Assembly: GCA_016464795.1 (NCBI GenBank)
Contig: JAEKNN010000022.1
Location: forward strand, 1-42,195
Direction of reading: 5' to 3'
DNA: 42,195 bases
Source: Candidatus Amunia macphersoniae
GTDB taxonomy: Bacteria > Chloroflexota > Dormibacteria > Aeolococcales > Aeolococcaceae
Each line of letters starts with the position of its first letter. The stretch's first letter is position 1. This document shows positions 1 through 8,527 of the stretch, piece after piece. Made by a program: the position numbers and the translations under genes. The notes beneath the pieces were generated by a model. It was not told the DNA's origin. It did no database searches and was given only the letters and a program-made list of their open reading frames with translations.

Positions 1-2
1 AG

Positions 3-2408
3 GAGATGCGCTCGTCCTACATGGACTACGCGATGAGCGTGATCATCAGCCGCGCCCTGCCCGATGTGCGCGACGGCTTGAAACCGGTGCAGCGCCGCAT
101 CCTCTACGCGATGCTCGACCAGGGTATGACCGCCGGCGCACGCTACAAGAAGTCGGCAGCGATCGTCGGAGAGGTGCTGAAGAGCTATCACCCCCACGGC
201 GACGCATCGGTCTACGACACCATGGTTCGCATGGCCCAGGACTGGGTCCTGCGCTACCCGCTGATCGATGGCCAGGGCAACTTCGGTTCGGTCGACGGCG
301 ATCCTCCGGCCGCCTATCGGTACACCGAGGCGCGGATGGCGGCGATCGCCATGACGCTCGTCGACGACATCGACAAGAACACCGTCGACTTCCAGGACAA
401 CTTCTCCGCAGAGACCCAGGAGCCGACGGTGCTGCCGACGCTGCTCCCCAACCTGCTGGTCAACGGCGCCAGCGGCATCGCGGTGGGCATGGCCACCAAC
501 ATTCCACCCCACAACCTCGGCGAGGTGTGCGATGGCTTGGTCCGGCTCATCGACGACCCGGAGACCACCACCGACGACCTCACCAAGGTCATCAAGGGCC
601 CGGACTTCCCAACCGGAGGAATGATCTACGCGCGCGACCTCCCCACCGTGTACGGCACAGGACACGGCCGGGTGGTGATGCGCGCCCAGGTCGACTTCGA
701 GGAGGCGTCGGACGGCAAGGAGCAGATCATCGTCCGCGAGCTGCCCTACCAGGTCAACAAGGCTCGCCTGCTCACCACCATCGCCGACCTCGTCAAGGAC
801 CACAAGCTCGAGGGCATCGAGGGCCTCAACGACGAGTCCGACCGCAACGACAACACCCGCATCGTGATCAAGCTGAAGTCGAGCGCGCGGCCGCACACAG
901 TGCTCAACAACCTCTTCAAGCACACCCAGCTGCAGCTCAGCTTCGGCGCCATCATGCTCGCGCTGGTCGACGGACGCCCGCAGGTGCTCGGCCTCAAGGC
1001 CATGCTGCAGCACTTCATCGACTTCCGTCGCGTGGTGGTCACCAGGCGCACCCAGTTCCTGCTCGCCAAGGCCCGCGAGCGTGCACACATCCTCGAGGGG
1101 CTGATGAAGTGCCTCGAGCACCTCGACGAGGTGATTGCCATCATCCGCGCCGCCAGCGATGAGAAGGCGGCACAGGCGCAGTTGGAGCAGCGCTTCGAGC
1201 TGACCGATCGCCAGTCCAAAGCGATCGTCGACCTGCGCCTGGGCCGGCTCACCCGGCTCGAAGCCGGCAAGATCCGCGAGGAGTACGGCGAGCTGATCAT
1301 GGAGATCGCCCGGCTCGAGGACGTGCTCGCCGATGTTCGCAAGGTGGATGCCATCATCAAGGAGGAGTTGGCCACGATCCGCAAGAAGTACGCGGATCCA
1401 CGCCGGACGGTCATCAACCAAGGCGAGGTGGAGCTCAACGAGGAGGACCTGATCCCGCGTGAACAGGTCTTCGTGACCCTGACGCAGAGGGGTTACATCA
1501 AGCGCATCCCGCTCGACCAGTACCGCATGCAGCACCGTGGCGGCAAGGGCGTCGTGGGTGCGCGCAGGTCCACCGACGAGGACTACATCGCGCACTCGAC
1601 GAACGCGAACACGCACACGGACATGCTCTTCTTCACCAACCGCGGACAGGTGTACCGGCTGCGAACCCACGAGATCCCCGACGTCAAGCGGCAGGCCAAG
1701 GGCCTGCCGGTCATCAACCTCATCGACCTCGCCCATGGTGAGAGGGTGACCGCGCTGATCGCCATGGACGAGTTCAGTGACGAGCAGTACCTGGTGATGG
1801 TGACCAAGCTCGGCCAGATCAAGAAGACACCGGCGGCGGCCTACTCCGCCGTCCGCCGCAACGGGCTGATCGCCATCAATCTGCAGGGAGACGATGAGCT
1901 GAACTGGGTGCGACGGTCGTCAGGTGGTGATCAGCTCCTGATCGTCACCCGGCGCGGCAAGGGCGTGCGGTTCACGGAGAAGGAGGTGCGCCCGATGGGG
2001 CGCGACACCATGGGCGTCGGCGCCATGAGGCTGCGCCCCGGTGACCAGATCGCGGGCTTCGACATCGTCAAGCCGGACAGCCACGTGCTGGTGGTGACCC
2101 AGAACGGCTTCGGCAAGCTCACCCCGATGGCGGACTACCCAGTCAAGAGCCGCAACATCCAGGGTGTCTACACAGTCGACCAGGTGGCCATCCCGAAGAT
2201 CGGCGAGATCGTGGGCATGCACGTCGTCGAGGACCTGTCAGAGGAGCTGATGGTGATCAGCACCTCCGGGCAGGTGATCCGCATCCCGCTCGACCAGGTG
2301 CGCGTCTCGGGCCGCCAGACCCGCGGCGTGATCATCATGCGGATGGAGGGTGGGGACCGCGTGGCCTCGATCGCCGGCGTCGGCCAGGCCGGCACCCTCG
2401 ACGCCTGA
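3..2408 (+). CDS. gyrA: DNA gyrase subunit A, 5'-truncated by window edge
   Basis: GyrA forms the breakage-reunion subunit of the A2B2 gyrase that negatively supercoils DNA. The frame is already open at base 3, so the true start lies outside the window and only a short N-terminal piece is missing. Numbering from the ATG at base 6: the winged-helix core begins at SSYMDYAM, the catalytic tyrosine is Y106 in RYTEAR, and the seven-residue GyrA box is QHRGGKG at 509-515, which separates gyrase from topoisomerase IV. The C-terminal beta-pinwheel follows to residue 800. In the quinolone-determining region ([10 protein letters not shown]) the position equal to E. coli Ser83 is Ala67, as in mycobacteria; the acidic Asp71 is kept. 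The 3' end runs into a G/C-run repeat that separates it from the opposing stress-protein gene. Confidence 0.97.
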   Translation, partial: EMRSSYMDYAMSVIISRALPDVRDGLKPVQRRILYAMLDQGMTAGARYKKSAAIVGEVLKSYHPHGDASVYDTMVRMAQDWVLRYPLIDGQGNFGSVDGDPPAAYRYTEARMAAIAMTLVDDIDKNTVDFQDNFSAETQEPTVLPTLLPNLLVNGASGIAVGMATNIPPHNLGEVCDGLVRLIDDPETTTDDLTKVIKGPDFPTGGMIYARDLPTVYGTGHGRVVMRAQVDFEEASDGKEQIIVRELPYQVNKARLLTTIADLVKDHKLEGIEGLNDESDRNDNTRIVIKLKSSARPHTVLNNLFKHTQLQLSFGAIMLALVDGRPQVLGLKAMLQHFIDFRRVVVTRRTQFLLAKARERAHILEGLMKCLEHLDEVIAIIRAASDEKAAQAQLEQRFELTDRQSKAIVDLRLGRLTRLEAGKIREEYGELIMEIARLEDVLADVRKVDAIIKEELATIRKKYADPRRTVINQGEVELNEEDLIPREQVFVTLTQRGYIKRIPLDQYRMQHRGGKGVVGARRSTDEDYIAHSTNANTHTDMLFFTNRGQVYRLRTHEIPDVKRQAKGLPVINLIDLAHGERVTALIAMDEFSDEQYLVMVTKLGQIKKTPAAAYSAVRRNGLIAINLQGDDELNWVRRSSGGDQLLIVTRRGKGVRFTEKEVRPMGRDTMGVGAMRLRPGDQIAGFDIVKPDSHVLVVTQNGFGKLTPMADYPVKSRNIQGVYTVDQVAIPKIGEIVGMHVVEDLSEELMVISTSGQVIRIPLDQVRVSGRQTRGVIIMRMEGGDRVASIAGVGQAGTLDA

Positions 2409-2473
2409 CGACGAGAAGAGCCCCGTCAGCGAAGGCGACTTCACGTCGCCGCAGCTGACACCGCCACGAGGTG

Positions 2474-2553
2474 GTGCGCGAGGGGGACCTGTTCCCCCCT
2501 CGATTACGAGGGGGTGCGCGGTGCGCGGGGGGATCTGTTCCCCCCTCGATTAC
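2474..2553. repeat. two near-identical 33-34 bp direct repeats with nested hairpins
   Basis: Copy 1 spans 2474-2507 and copy 2 spans 2521-2553. They differ by one base insertion and one substitution. Each holds a GGGGGA/TCCCCC dyad. In copy 1 a second perfect stem, CCCCCTCG (2495-2502) with CGAGGGGG (2507-2514), closes an ATTA loop. The TAA stop codon of the leftward stress-protein gene lies inside copy 2. The pair sits between two convergent genes, so the hairpins may act as a two-way terminator, although no T-run follows. Confidence 0.75.
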
Positions 2554-2984
2554 TGGGGGGGCTCGCGAAAGAGCAAGGCCCGGCACGGCGCATGGCGCAG
2601 CAAGTACGGCGCAGTCCTGCCCATGTGGAACTCGCCGAACCGCTCCCTGAAGGGCATCCCGACCACCACCAGGTCCGCCTGCCAGTGGGTGATCTCCTCC
2701 ACGATCGCGGGCCCGGCTTCGCGTGCCTGGAGAAGCTCCGTCTCGATGTCGGTCTCCAGCTGGCGGGCCATCTTCTCGGCCTGCTCGATCAGCCCCTCCG
2801 CGCGGTCCATCTCGACATCCTGCACGGCCCCGAGCGCCAGGCTCCGGCGGATCTCCAGGACGGTGACCACCATCACCTTGGCCTTGCCGCGGCGGGCCAG
2901 CCTGCAGCCCAACCGCACCGCCTCATCGTCCGTCGGGGAACCGTTGATCGGAATCAGGATGCGATGCGGAGTGAAGCCGACCAT
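2550..2984 (-). CDS. universal stress protein, UspA family
   Basis: This 144-residue protein has the length and alternating beta/alpha layout of a single UspA domain. The opening strand RILIPINGS is the typical first strand with the nucleotide-proximal Asn/Gly turn, and ADLVVVGM is the fourth strand. The usual ATP-binding signature G-2x-G-9x-G(S/T) after that strand is only partly preserved (VVGMPFRERFGEF then MGRTAP), so whether it binds ATP is unclear. It faces trkA divergently across about 90 bases. Its stop codon is embedded in the direct repeat shared with the gyrA 3' flank. Family assignment is secure; the stress that induces it cannot be told from sequence. Confidence 0.85.
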   Translation of the reverse strand: MVGFTPHRILIPINGSPTDDEAVRLGCRLARRGKAKVMVVTVLEIRRSLALGAVQDVEMDRAEGLIEQAEKMARQLETDIETELLQAREAGPAIVEEITHWQADLVVVGMPFRERFGEFHMGRTAPYLLRHAPCRALLFREPPQ

Positions 2985-3034
2985 GGCGGCTGGATGCTAC
3001 CCGAGGCGCGCTCGGTCGCGCAGCACCGGCCGCG

Positions 3035-3040
3035 TAGAAT
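3035..3040 (+). promoter_or_regulatory. candidate -10 box for the trkA pair
   Basis: TAGAAT lies 33 bases before the GTG start of the first TrkA gene, with an SD-like GGGGAGAG at 3063-3070. No good -35 is seen 17 bases upstream. Confidence 0.4.
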
Positions 3041-3073
3041 GCGCCGCGCAGGCAGGCCAGCAGGGGAGAGGTT

Positions 3074-3526
3074 GTGAAGGTCGTGATCATGGGCTGCGGA
3101 CGCGTCGGCTCCACCCTGGCGCGCGATCTCGACACGGCCGGGCACGAGGTGACCATCATCGACGAGCGTGTCGCGGCGTTCAACCGGCTGGGCGAGGGCT
3201 TCAACGGCAACATGGTGGTGGGCACGGGGATCGACGAGTCAGTGCTCCGCCGGGCCGGCATCGACAAGGCCGATTGCTTCGCCTCGGTCACCAACGGCGA
3301 CAACCGCAACATCATGGCAGCGCAAGTGGCCAAGGTTGTCTTCAACGTTCCGCGGGTGATCACCAGGATCTACGACCCAATCCGCGAGCAGACGTATCGC
3401 GAGTTCGGCATGGAGACCATCTGCTCGACCACCATCGTCAGCTCGATGATCAGCACCTACTTCACCGGTGGCGCCAATCCGGCCCACACGGAGCCGCCTC
3501 CCATCCCGGTCGCGGCGCACCGATGA
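3074..3526 (+). CDS. trkA: TrkA-N domain K+ uptake regulatory protein (first of pair)
   Basis: This 150-residue cytoplasmic protein is a lone RCK/TrkA-N Rossmann domain. The NAD(H)-binding glycine motif GCGRVG is at residues 7-12 and the acidic residue after strand 2 is in IIDER. It lacks the TrkA-C domain. The GTG start is preceded by GGGGAGAG at a good distance. Its stop overlaps the start of the next TrkA gene by four bases (ATGA), so the two are translated together, like the ceoB/ceoC pair of mycobacteria. Such proteins gate TrkH/TrkG-type potassium channels in response to NAD(H)/ATP; no channel gene is in the window, so the partner must be encoded elsewhere. Confidence 0.9.
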   Translation: MKVVIMGCGRVGSTLARDLDTAGHEVTIIDERVAAFNRLGEGFNGNMVVGTGIDESVLRRAGIDKADCFASVTNGDNRNIMAAQVAKVVFNVPRVITRIYDPIREQTYREFGMETICSTTIVSSMISTYFTGGANPAHTEPPPIPVAAHR

Positions 3527-4212
3527 GCAACGGGTCGGCGGAGCCGGAGCGCCCGTACCTGGTGATCATCGGCGGCGGGAAGGTGGGCTTCTACCTCGCC
3601 AGGCACCTCATCGAGCGTGACTTCGAGGTCACGCTGGTCGAGAAGAACCCGGCCCGAGCCGAATGGATCGAGCACCAGATGGGCAGCGTCAGCGTCATGG
3701 TGGGTGACGGCGACGAGATGGCTTTCCTGGCCACCACCGGCATCGAGCGCGCCGGGGTGGTCATCGCCTGCACTGGTGACGACGAGGACAACCTCGTCGC
3801 CTGTCAGCTCGCCAAGGGCAAGTTCGGCGTCGCTCGGACGATCGCACGGGTCAACAACCCTGTCAACGTCAACGTCTTCACTGCGCTGGGAGTCGACGTG
3901 CCGGTGAGCGCGACCGAGTTGCTCATGGGCCTCATCGAGGCCGAGATCATCGGCGGTGATGCCGTGCGAGGCGTGGCCGTCAGAGCGTCTGGCGCCAACC
4001 TCGTCGACGTGAGGATGCCGGACATGTCCCACATGGTCGGCCGGCGGCTGCGCGAGGTCGAACTCCCTGAGGGTGACATCGTGGTGTGCCTGGTCAGATC
4101 TGGTGAGCCCGTGTTGCCAGCCCCTGATGAGGTCATCCGGGCCAGTGACGAGCTGATCGTCTACTCCCGCAAGCTGGATGTCGAGAGCGTCAGGGAGTCG
4201 GTCACCCGCTGA
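3523..4212 (+). CDS. trkA: TrkA-N/TrkA-C K+ uptake regulatory protein (second of pair)
   Basis: This 229-residue protein has a TrkA-N Rossmann domain with the glycine motif GGGKVG near residues 17-22 and an acidic residue in LVEKN. A TrkA-C domain follows at roughly 145-229 (from DAVRGVAVRASGA to the end). TrkA-C domains bind small ligands and regulate the channel gate. It starts at the ATG overlapping the stop of the first TrkA gene and is followed by a 14-bp stem that fits a terminator. The split into one protein with and one without TrkA-C suggests they assemble as a mixed gating ring, which is an inference from family knowledge. Confidence 0.92.
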   Translation: MSNGSAEPERPYLVIIGGGKVGFYLARHLIERDFEVTLVEKNPARAEWIEHQMGSVSVMVGDGDEMAFLATTGIERAGVVIACTGDDEDNLVACQLAKGKFGVARTIARVNNPVNVNVFTALGVDVPVSATELLMGLIEAEIIGGDAVRGVAVRASGANLVDVRMPDMSHMVGRRLREVELPEGDIVVCLVRSGEPVLPAPDEVIRASDELIVYSRKLDVESVRESVTR

Positions 4213-4223
4213 CGCGCCCGGCA

Positions 4224-4264
4224 CGGCGAGGCCGCCGCGCCGTCGAGCAGCGGCGGCCTCGCCG
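4224..4264. terminator. 14-bp perfect hairpin between convergent genes
   Basis: CGGCGAGGCCGCCG (4224-4237) pairs perfectly with 4251-4264 across a 13-base loop. It begins 12 bases after the second trkA stop and lies just before the 3' end of the opposing zinc-ribbon gene. It can serve both directions; there is no obvious T-run. Confidence 0.75.
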
Positions 4265-4280
4265 CCTGTCGGTCAGACGG

Positions 4281-4430
4281 TCAGGTGGCTTTGCCGATCT
4301 TGAAGATCTTGGTCCCACACGTCGGGCACGTCCCGGTGGTTGCGGGCTTGCCGTTCTTCATAGTGATCGCCTGAGGATCCTTGATCTCAGTGGGCGCCTT
4401 GCACTTGAGGCAGTAGCCGGAGACGGCCAT
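4281..4430 (-). CDS. DUF5679-type small zinc-ribbon protein
   Basis: This 49-residue protein has two CxxC knuckles, CLKC near residues 8-11 and CPTC near 35-38, bracketing a short segment with EIKDP and MKNGKPAT. That arrangement, with a GTKIFKIG tail, matches the DUF5679 family of tiny zinc ribbons common in archaea, Chloroflexota and Actinobacteria. The start is set by an SD-like GAGAGGA on the reverse strand just upstream of the ATG. It converges on the trkA operon across the hairpin terminator. The function of the family is not known; zinc binding is inferred from the four cysteines. Confidence 0.85.
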   Translation of the reverse strand: MAVSGYCLKCKAPTEIKDPQAITMKNGKPATTGTCPTCGTKIFKIGKAT

Positions 4431-4582
4431 GTGTCCTCTCCCAATCCAGGTCGAATGCGAGTACGGCGGGCGGGCCCCTCCGGCTCAAGTCGGCCGCATT
4501 CTAGCCGACGCAGGTCGTATTGGAGCCGAATTCAGGGAGCCCCCCTCCGCGGTGGCGGTTGAGGCACGGCTGGAGGTCCCCA

Positions 4583-5263
4583 TCAACCGCGCAGGTGCTC
4601 CCCCAAGAACGCCAGCGTTCGGTCCCATGACAGCTGCGCGGCGTCGGCGTTGTACACCTCGGGGCGGTCGTCATTGAAGAAAGCATGGTCGGCGTCGTAC
4701 CAGAAGGACTCGACGCTGACCCCGGCGCCGCGAAGTCGCGTCTGGAGGTCTTCGACAGTGCTGCGATCGTAGGAATGGTCGCGCTCGCCCCAGTGCCCGA
4801 GCACCGCTGCTCTCATCGCAGAGAAGTCGATCACCTCCCGTGCCGGGCCCACGCCGTAGTAGGCCACGCACGCCGCGATCTCGGGCTCCTGGCTGGCGAT
4901 GTTCAGCGCCAGGCCGCCCCCCATGCAGAACCCGACGACACCCACGCTGCGGCCGCTCGCCTGGGGACTATCGAGGAGGTGACGGACCGCGGCGAAGAGG
5001 TCGCGTGCCGCATCGGCGATGTCGAGATTCATCATCTCCTTCTCGGCTTCGTCCGGTTCGGTGGTCGACGTGCCGTGGTACAGGTCGGGTGCCAGAGCTG
5101 TGAATCCGGCGCGCGCGAACCGGTCACAGAGGTCCTTGATGTGGCCAACCAGCCCCCACCACTCCTGGATGACCACCACCCCGGGACCGCTTCCCGAGCT
5201 GGGGACGGCCAGGTAGCCACGATCGACGTGACCGTCACCGGCAAACTCGATCATCTCGCCCAT
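4583..5263 (-). CDS. dienelactone hydrolase family protein
   Basis: This 226-residue alpha/beta hydrolase has the complete dienelactone-hydrolase triad: nucleophile C113 in GFCMGG, D162 in GERDHS and H193 in DADHAFFND. Glu34 in IQEWWG is the family's conserved residue that activates the cysteine. The length equals that of classical DLH. The start has a GAGGA-type SD about eight bases upstream. The enzyme opens lactone or ester rings (4-carboxymethylenebut-2-enolide in the chlorocatechol pathway for the type enzyme), but no aromatic-degradation genes lie nearby, so the physiological substrate is open. It faces the broken HAD gene divergently. Confidence 0.92.
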   Translation of the reverse strand: MGEMIEFAGDGHVDRGYLAVPSSGSGPGVVVIQEWWGLVGHIKDLCDRFARAGFTALAPDLYHGTSTTEPDEAEKEMMNLDIADAARDLFAAVRHLLDSPQASGRSVGVVGFCMGGGLALNIASQEPEIAACVAYYGVGPAREVIDFSAMRAAVLGHWGERDHSYDRSTVEDLQTRLRGAGVSVESFWYDADHAFFNDDRPEVYNADAAQLSWDRTLAFLGEHLRG

Positions 5264-5328
5264 GTCAGCATCCTCGTTGCAGTGGTGGTGGCGACCTCCA
5301 AGGGTACCCGCGTGTCACCCTGCGCCAC

Positions 5329-5993
5329 ATGTCCCTCGCCGTCCTGCTCGATGTCGACGGCACCCTGGTGGACAACTCCTACTTCCACACGGTGGCCTGG
5401 TGGCGTGCCTGCCACGAGTACGGCATCCTCGCCAAGATGGCGGTCATCCACCGATTGATCGGCATGGGTGGTGACCAGCTGGTTCCCGCCTTGATCGGTC
5501 GCGACATGCCTTAGCTGGACGAGGCTCATTCGCGTCACTTCAAGCACTTCCTCCCCGAGACGCCCGCACTGTCCGGGGCGGCCGACCTGCTCGCCGAGCT
5601 GCATCGACGCGATGTGACCATGGCGGTGGCGACATCGAGCACTCCCGACGACCTGCGGGTTGCCCTGTCCACTCTGGAGACGGCGTCCCTGATCGACCAC
5701 GTGATCACCAGCGACGATGTCGGCAACAGCAAACCGGCACCGGACCTGGCCGTCGTCGCACTTCGCGTCTCCGGCTCCGACCCGGCTCCGCCGTCTTCAT
5801 CGGCGACACCGGTAGGGACGTCGAGGCGGCGGGTCGCGCCGGCATCCCGTGTGTCGGCGTCTGCTCGGGAGGATGGTCCATGGCCGAGCTCCGCGCCGCC
5901 GGAGCGGTGGACGTGCACGACGACTGTGCGGCCATGCTCAGGTCGTTCGACGACAGCTACATCGGCCGCCGTTTGCGCGCGATCACCGCCTGA
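5329..5993 (+). pseudogene. HAD-family phosphatase (beta-phosphoglucomutase-like), broken
   Basis: The reading frame opens with the HAD motif I LLDVDGTLVD and a cap segment. It is interrupted by an in-frame TAG at 5512-5514, where CAG would give Gln. It continues in the same frame through motif II (VATSST) and motif III (NSKPAP). Near 5770-5790 the frame shifts: motif IV (VFIGDTGRDVEAAG) and the C-terminus lie in the frame that ends with TGA at 5991-5993, which corresponds to one missing base. Joined together the pieces give a normal full-length HAD hydrolase of about 220 residues. Either the gene is decaying or the window contains two sequence errors. Confidence 0.8.
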
Positions 5994-6055
5994 TCGGTCG
6001 CGACCGCTTCGTGGAACCGATCTGCTCGCCGCGAGGCACCTGACCCGGTTCGCCA

Positions 6056-8137
6056 CTACGCGGACGCGGTGGCGTGTTCCTTGGAGTGCGCCGCGATGAT
6101 CGCCTGGGCGACGTGCGCCGGCACCTCCTCGTAGCGGGCGGGCGTCATCGTGTACCGGCCGCGACCCTGGGTCAGCGCACGCAGCTCGCTCGGAAAGCTG
6201 TGCATCTCTGCCTGCGGCACCTGTGCGCTCACCTCGGCGCGCCCATCGCCAAGCGGGTTCATGCCGGCGACGCGGCCACGCTTGCCGTTGAAGAGACCCA
6301 TGACGTCGCCCATGAACCGCTCGGGGACGACCGCGTGCACGTGCATGATCGGTTCGAGCAGCACGGGATTGGCCTTCTGCACCGCCTCCCGCATGGCCAT
6401 CGCACCGGCGATCTGGAAGGCGATGTCCTTGCCGTCGACAGCGTGCGTCGAGCCGTCGACGAGCCGCACCTTGACGTCGACGATCAGATTGCCACTGACT
6501 GCCCCCTGCTCCATGGTCTGGCGCACGCCCTTCTCCACTGAGGGGCGGAACTGGTGCGGGATGGCTCCGCCGAAGATCTTGTCCTCCCACACGAAGCCAC
6601 CTCCACGCGGCAGAGGCTCGACCTCGATTGTGCAGTCTCCGTACAGTCCGGCCCCACCGCTCTGCTTCTTGTGCTTGTGAGCTACCCGGGCGGTGCCGCT
6701 GATGGTCTCGCGATAGGCGATGCGCGGAGCCGCCAGCAGCGCGTCCACGCCGTACTTGCGCTTGATCCGCTCCAACGACACGTCGAGGTGGACGTCACCG
6801 AGGCCGTGCACCATCACCTCCCCGGTGACCGGGTCGCGGTCGATGGAGAAGGCCGGATCCTCCTCGGCCAGCCGCGCCAACGACGACATGATCTTGTCCT
6901 CGTCACCCTTGGTCCTGGCTGTGATCGCCGCGCTGTAGGACGGGACAGGGATGTCCATCGCCGGGAGCGTGAGCACCTCGCCGCGCACCCCAAGGGCGTC
7001 ACCGGTGCGCGCGTGCGCAAGCTTGGTGACCGCTCCGATGTCGCCGGCCCCCACCTCGGTGGCGTTGACCAGGGCCTTGCCCATCGGCCGAGCCAGTTGG
7101 GCGAAGCGCTCCTCCAGGCCCTGTTGCACGTCGTATGGATGGGTGTCGGCGCGCATGGTGCCGCGCAGCACCTTGAAGTACGACACCTTGCCAAAGCTGT
7201 CGACGGTGGTCTTGAACACGTGGGCGACCAGCGGTCCGCCTGGATCGCAGGCGATCTCCACCTGCTCCCCATCGGGGCTGTGGCCGTGGTGCACCTGCTC
7301 CGACGGGCCGGGCAGGTAACGGACTATCGAGTCCAGCACCAGCCCGGCCCCGCGCTCGTCGGCGGCGGCGGCGCACACGATCGGGACCAGCGTGCCGCGC
7401 AGCGCGGCGGTGTGCAGCGCGCCACGAACCTCGTCGTCGGTGAGCTCGCCACCCCCGAGGTACTTCTCGATGAGCGCGTCGTCGGTCTCGGCGGCGGCAT
7501 CGACGAGCGCAGCGTGCGCCCGCTCCACCTCTTGGCTCATGGCCTCGGGGAGGTCGGCATCCCGAGCCGTCCCGCCGCTGCCGAACGCGTGGGCGCTGTC
7601 GTTCACCAGATCGACGTAGCCAGTGAACATGGCCGAGCTGCCGATCGGCACCGCCACGGCGATCGGCTTGCGACCGAAGGCCTCTCGCAGTGCATCCACT
7701 GTTGCTTCATAGGCGGCGTTCTCCTTGTCCATTTTGTTGACCACGACCAGGGTGGGCAGATGCCGAGCCGCCACCATGTCCCAGGCGAGCTCGGCGCCGA
7801 CTGGGACGCTGCCCCCCGCACCCACCACCAGCACCACCGCGTCCGCCGCTGTCAGCGCTGCTGCCAACTCTCCCGCGAAGTCCTGGAAGCCGGGGACGTC
7901 GATGAGGTTGACGCGGTGACCCTCCCAGTCGAGGTGGGCCACGGCGGCGGCGATGCTCATCGACCTGCGCTGCTCCTCGGGCTCGTGGTCCAGGATCGAG
8001 GTGCCGTGGTCCGTTGAACCCATCCGGGGAGTGGCGCCGGCGGTGTGCAGCAGCGCCTCGCACAGGGTGGTCTTGCCGTCGTGGCTGTGACCCACCACGG
8101 CGACGGTCCGGATCCGCTCAGGGCTTGGAAGGGGCAT
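6056..8137 (-). CDS. EF-G-like translational GTPase (EF-G2 type)
   Basis: This 693-residue protein has the five-domain layout of elongation factor G. The P-loop is GHSHDGKT at 16-23, G3 is DVPGF, G4 is NKMD, and domains III-V follow, including the domain IV stretch GGAIPHQFRPSVEKG. The P-loop departs from the canonical GHIDAGKTT of EF-G1, as in the second EF-G copies (FusA2-like) of Actinobacteria and relatives. These are thought to act in translation under special conditions, but their role is unsettled. The start at 8137 (MPLPSPERI) is chosen because the N-terminus then matches the family; the frame is open further upstream to 8326 but that extension has no family similarity. An SD-like GGAG lies upstream. 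Confidence 0.9.
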   Translation of the reverse strand: MPLPSPERIRTVAVVGHSHDGKTTLCEALLHTAGATPRMGSTDHGTSILDHEPEEQRRSMSIAAAVAHLDWEGHRVNLIDVPGFQDFAGELAAALTAADAVVLVVGAGGSVPVGAELAWDMVAARHLPTLVVVNKMDKENAAYEATVDALREAFGRKPIAVAVPIGSSAMFTGYVDLVNDSAHAFGSGGTARDADLPEAMSQEVERAHAALVDAAAETDDALIEKYLGGGELTDDEVRGALHTAALRGTLVPIVCAAAADERGAGLVLDSIVRYLPGPSEQVHHGHSPDGEQVEIACDPGGPLVAHVFKTTVDSFGKVSYFKVLRGTMRADTHPYDVQQGLEERFAQLARPMGKALVNATEVGAGDIGAVTKLAHARTGDALGVRGEVLTLPAMDIPVPSYSAAITARTKGDEDKIMSSLARLAEEDPAFSIDRDPVTGEVMVHGLGDVHLDVSLERIKRKYGVDALLAAPRIAYRETISGTARVAHKHKKQSGGAGLYGDCTIEVEPLPRGGGFVWEDKIFGGAIPHQFRPSVEKGVRQTMEQGAVSGNLIVDVKVRLVDGSTHAVDGKDIAFQIAGAMAMREAVQKANPVLLEPIMHVHAVVPERFMGDVMGLFNGKRGRVAGMNPLGDGRAEVSAQVPQAEMHSFPSELRALTQGRGRYTMTPARYEEVPAHVAQAIIAAHSKEHATASA

Positions 8138-8527
8138 GATCAAGGCTCCGACGGCGTAAGGCGGTTGGCCGGCTAATGGTAGGGCGGTCCAACTCCCGGC
8201 TTGGGGGTTCGACCGCGAGGTGCACTCTCGGCCCGCACCGGCTTGATCCGAGCCACCGCGCGCCACCGCATATGACGAACCTGTTGCAAAAGCGTGGTTT
8301 GGTTGGTATGATGCGTTTGGGGTCACGCTCCGCGCTGTAACGAACCGATGATCGGCGCGGTGACATGTGGAGCGGTGACCAACGCCGTTGTGACGACGGG
8401 AGGGAGAGAACCCGCCGCATCAACTGCCCACAGAGTGAGTTCCGCCATGGCCGGCCAGAGAGACATTGCCCCGGGGGTGTACCCTTCGGCCCGGGGAAGA
8501 GTTCGGGGTGGGGTATTGGGGGAGACG
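8138..8527. other. 390-base divergent intergenic region with leader
   Basis: This region separates the EF-G-like gene from the first surface-protein gene. It holds a good rightward promoter at 8284-8312 and, if that is used, an untranslated leader of roughly 200 bases. The leader contains a perfect 7-bp stem, CCCCGGG (8469-8475) with CCCGGGG (8490-8496), and ends in a strong SD (GGGGGAGA, 8518-8525). No gene is supported here. Confidence 0.5.
8284..8312 (+). promoter_or_regulatory. sigma-70-type promoter of surface-protein operon
   Basis: TTGCAA (8284-8289) and TATGAT (8307-8312) are separated by exactly 17 bases, the best -35/-10 pair in the window. It points at the exported protein starting at 8528. 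Confidence 0.65.

Noticed and set aside
527..1438. Several long alternative frames within gyrA
   Set aside because: Shadow frames in GC-rich DNA; gyrA is certain.
6554..8017. 487-codon frame opposite the EF-G-like gene
   Set aside because: Antisense shadow of a certain gene, with low-complexity His/Arg/Val composition.
8150..8240. tRNA-like stretch with TAATGGTAG and GGGGGTTCGA
   Set aside because: It resembles D- and T-loop words, but no acceptor, D or anticodon stems pair in the right positions.
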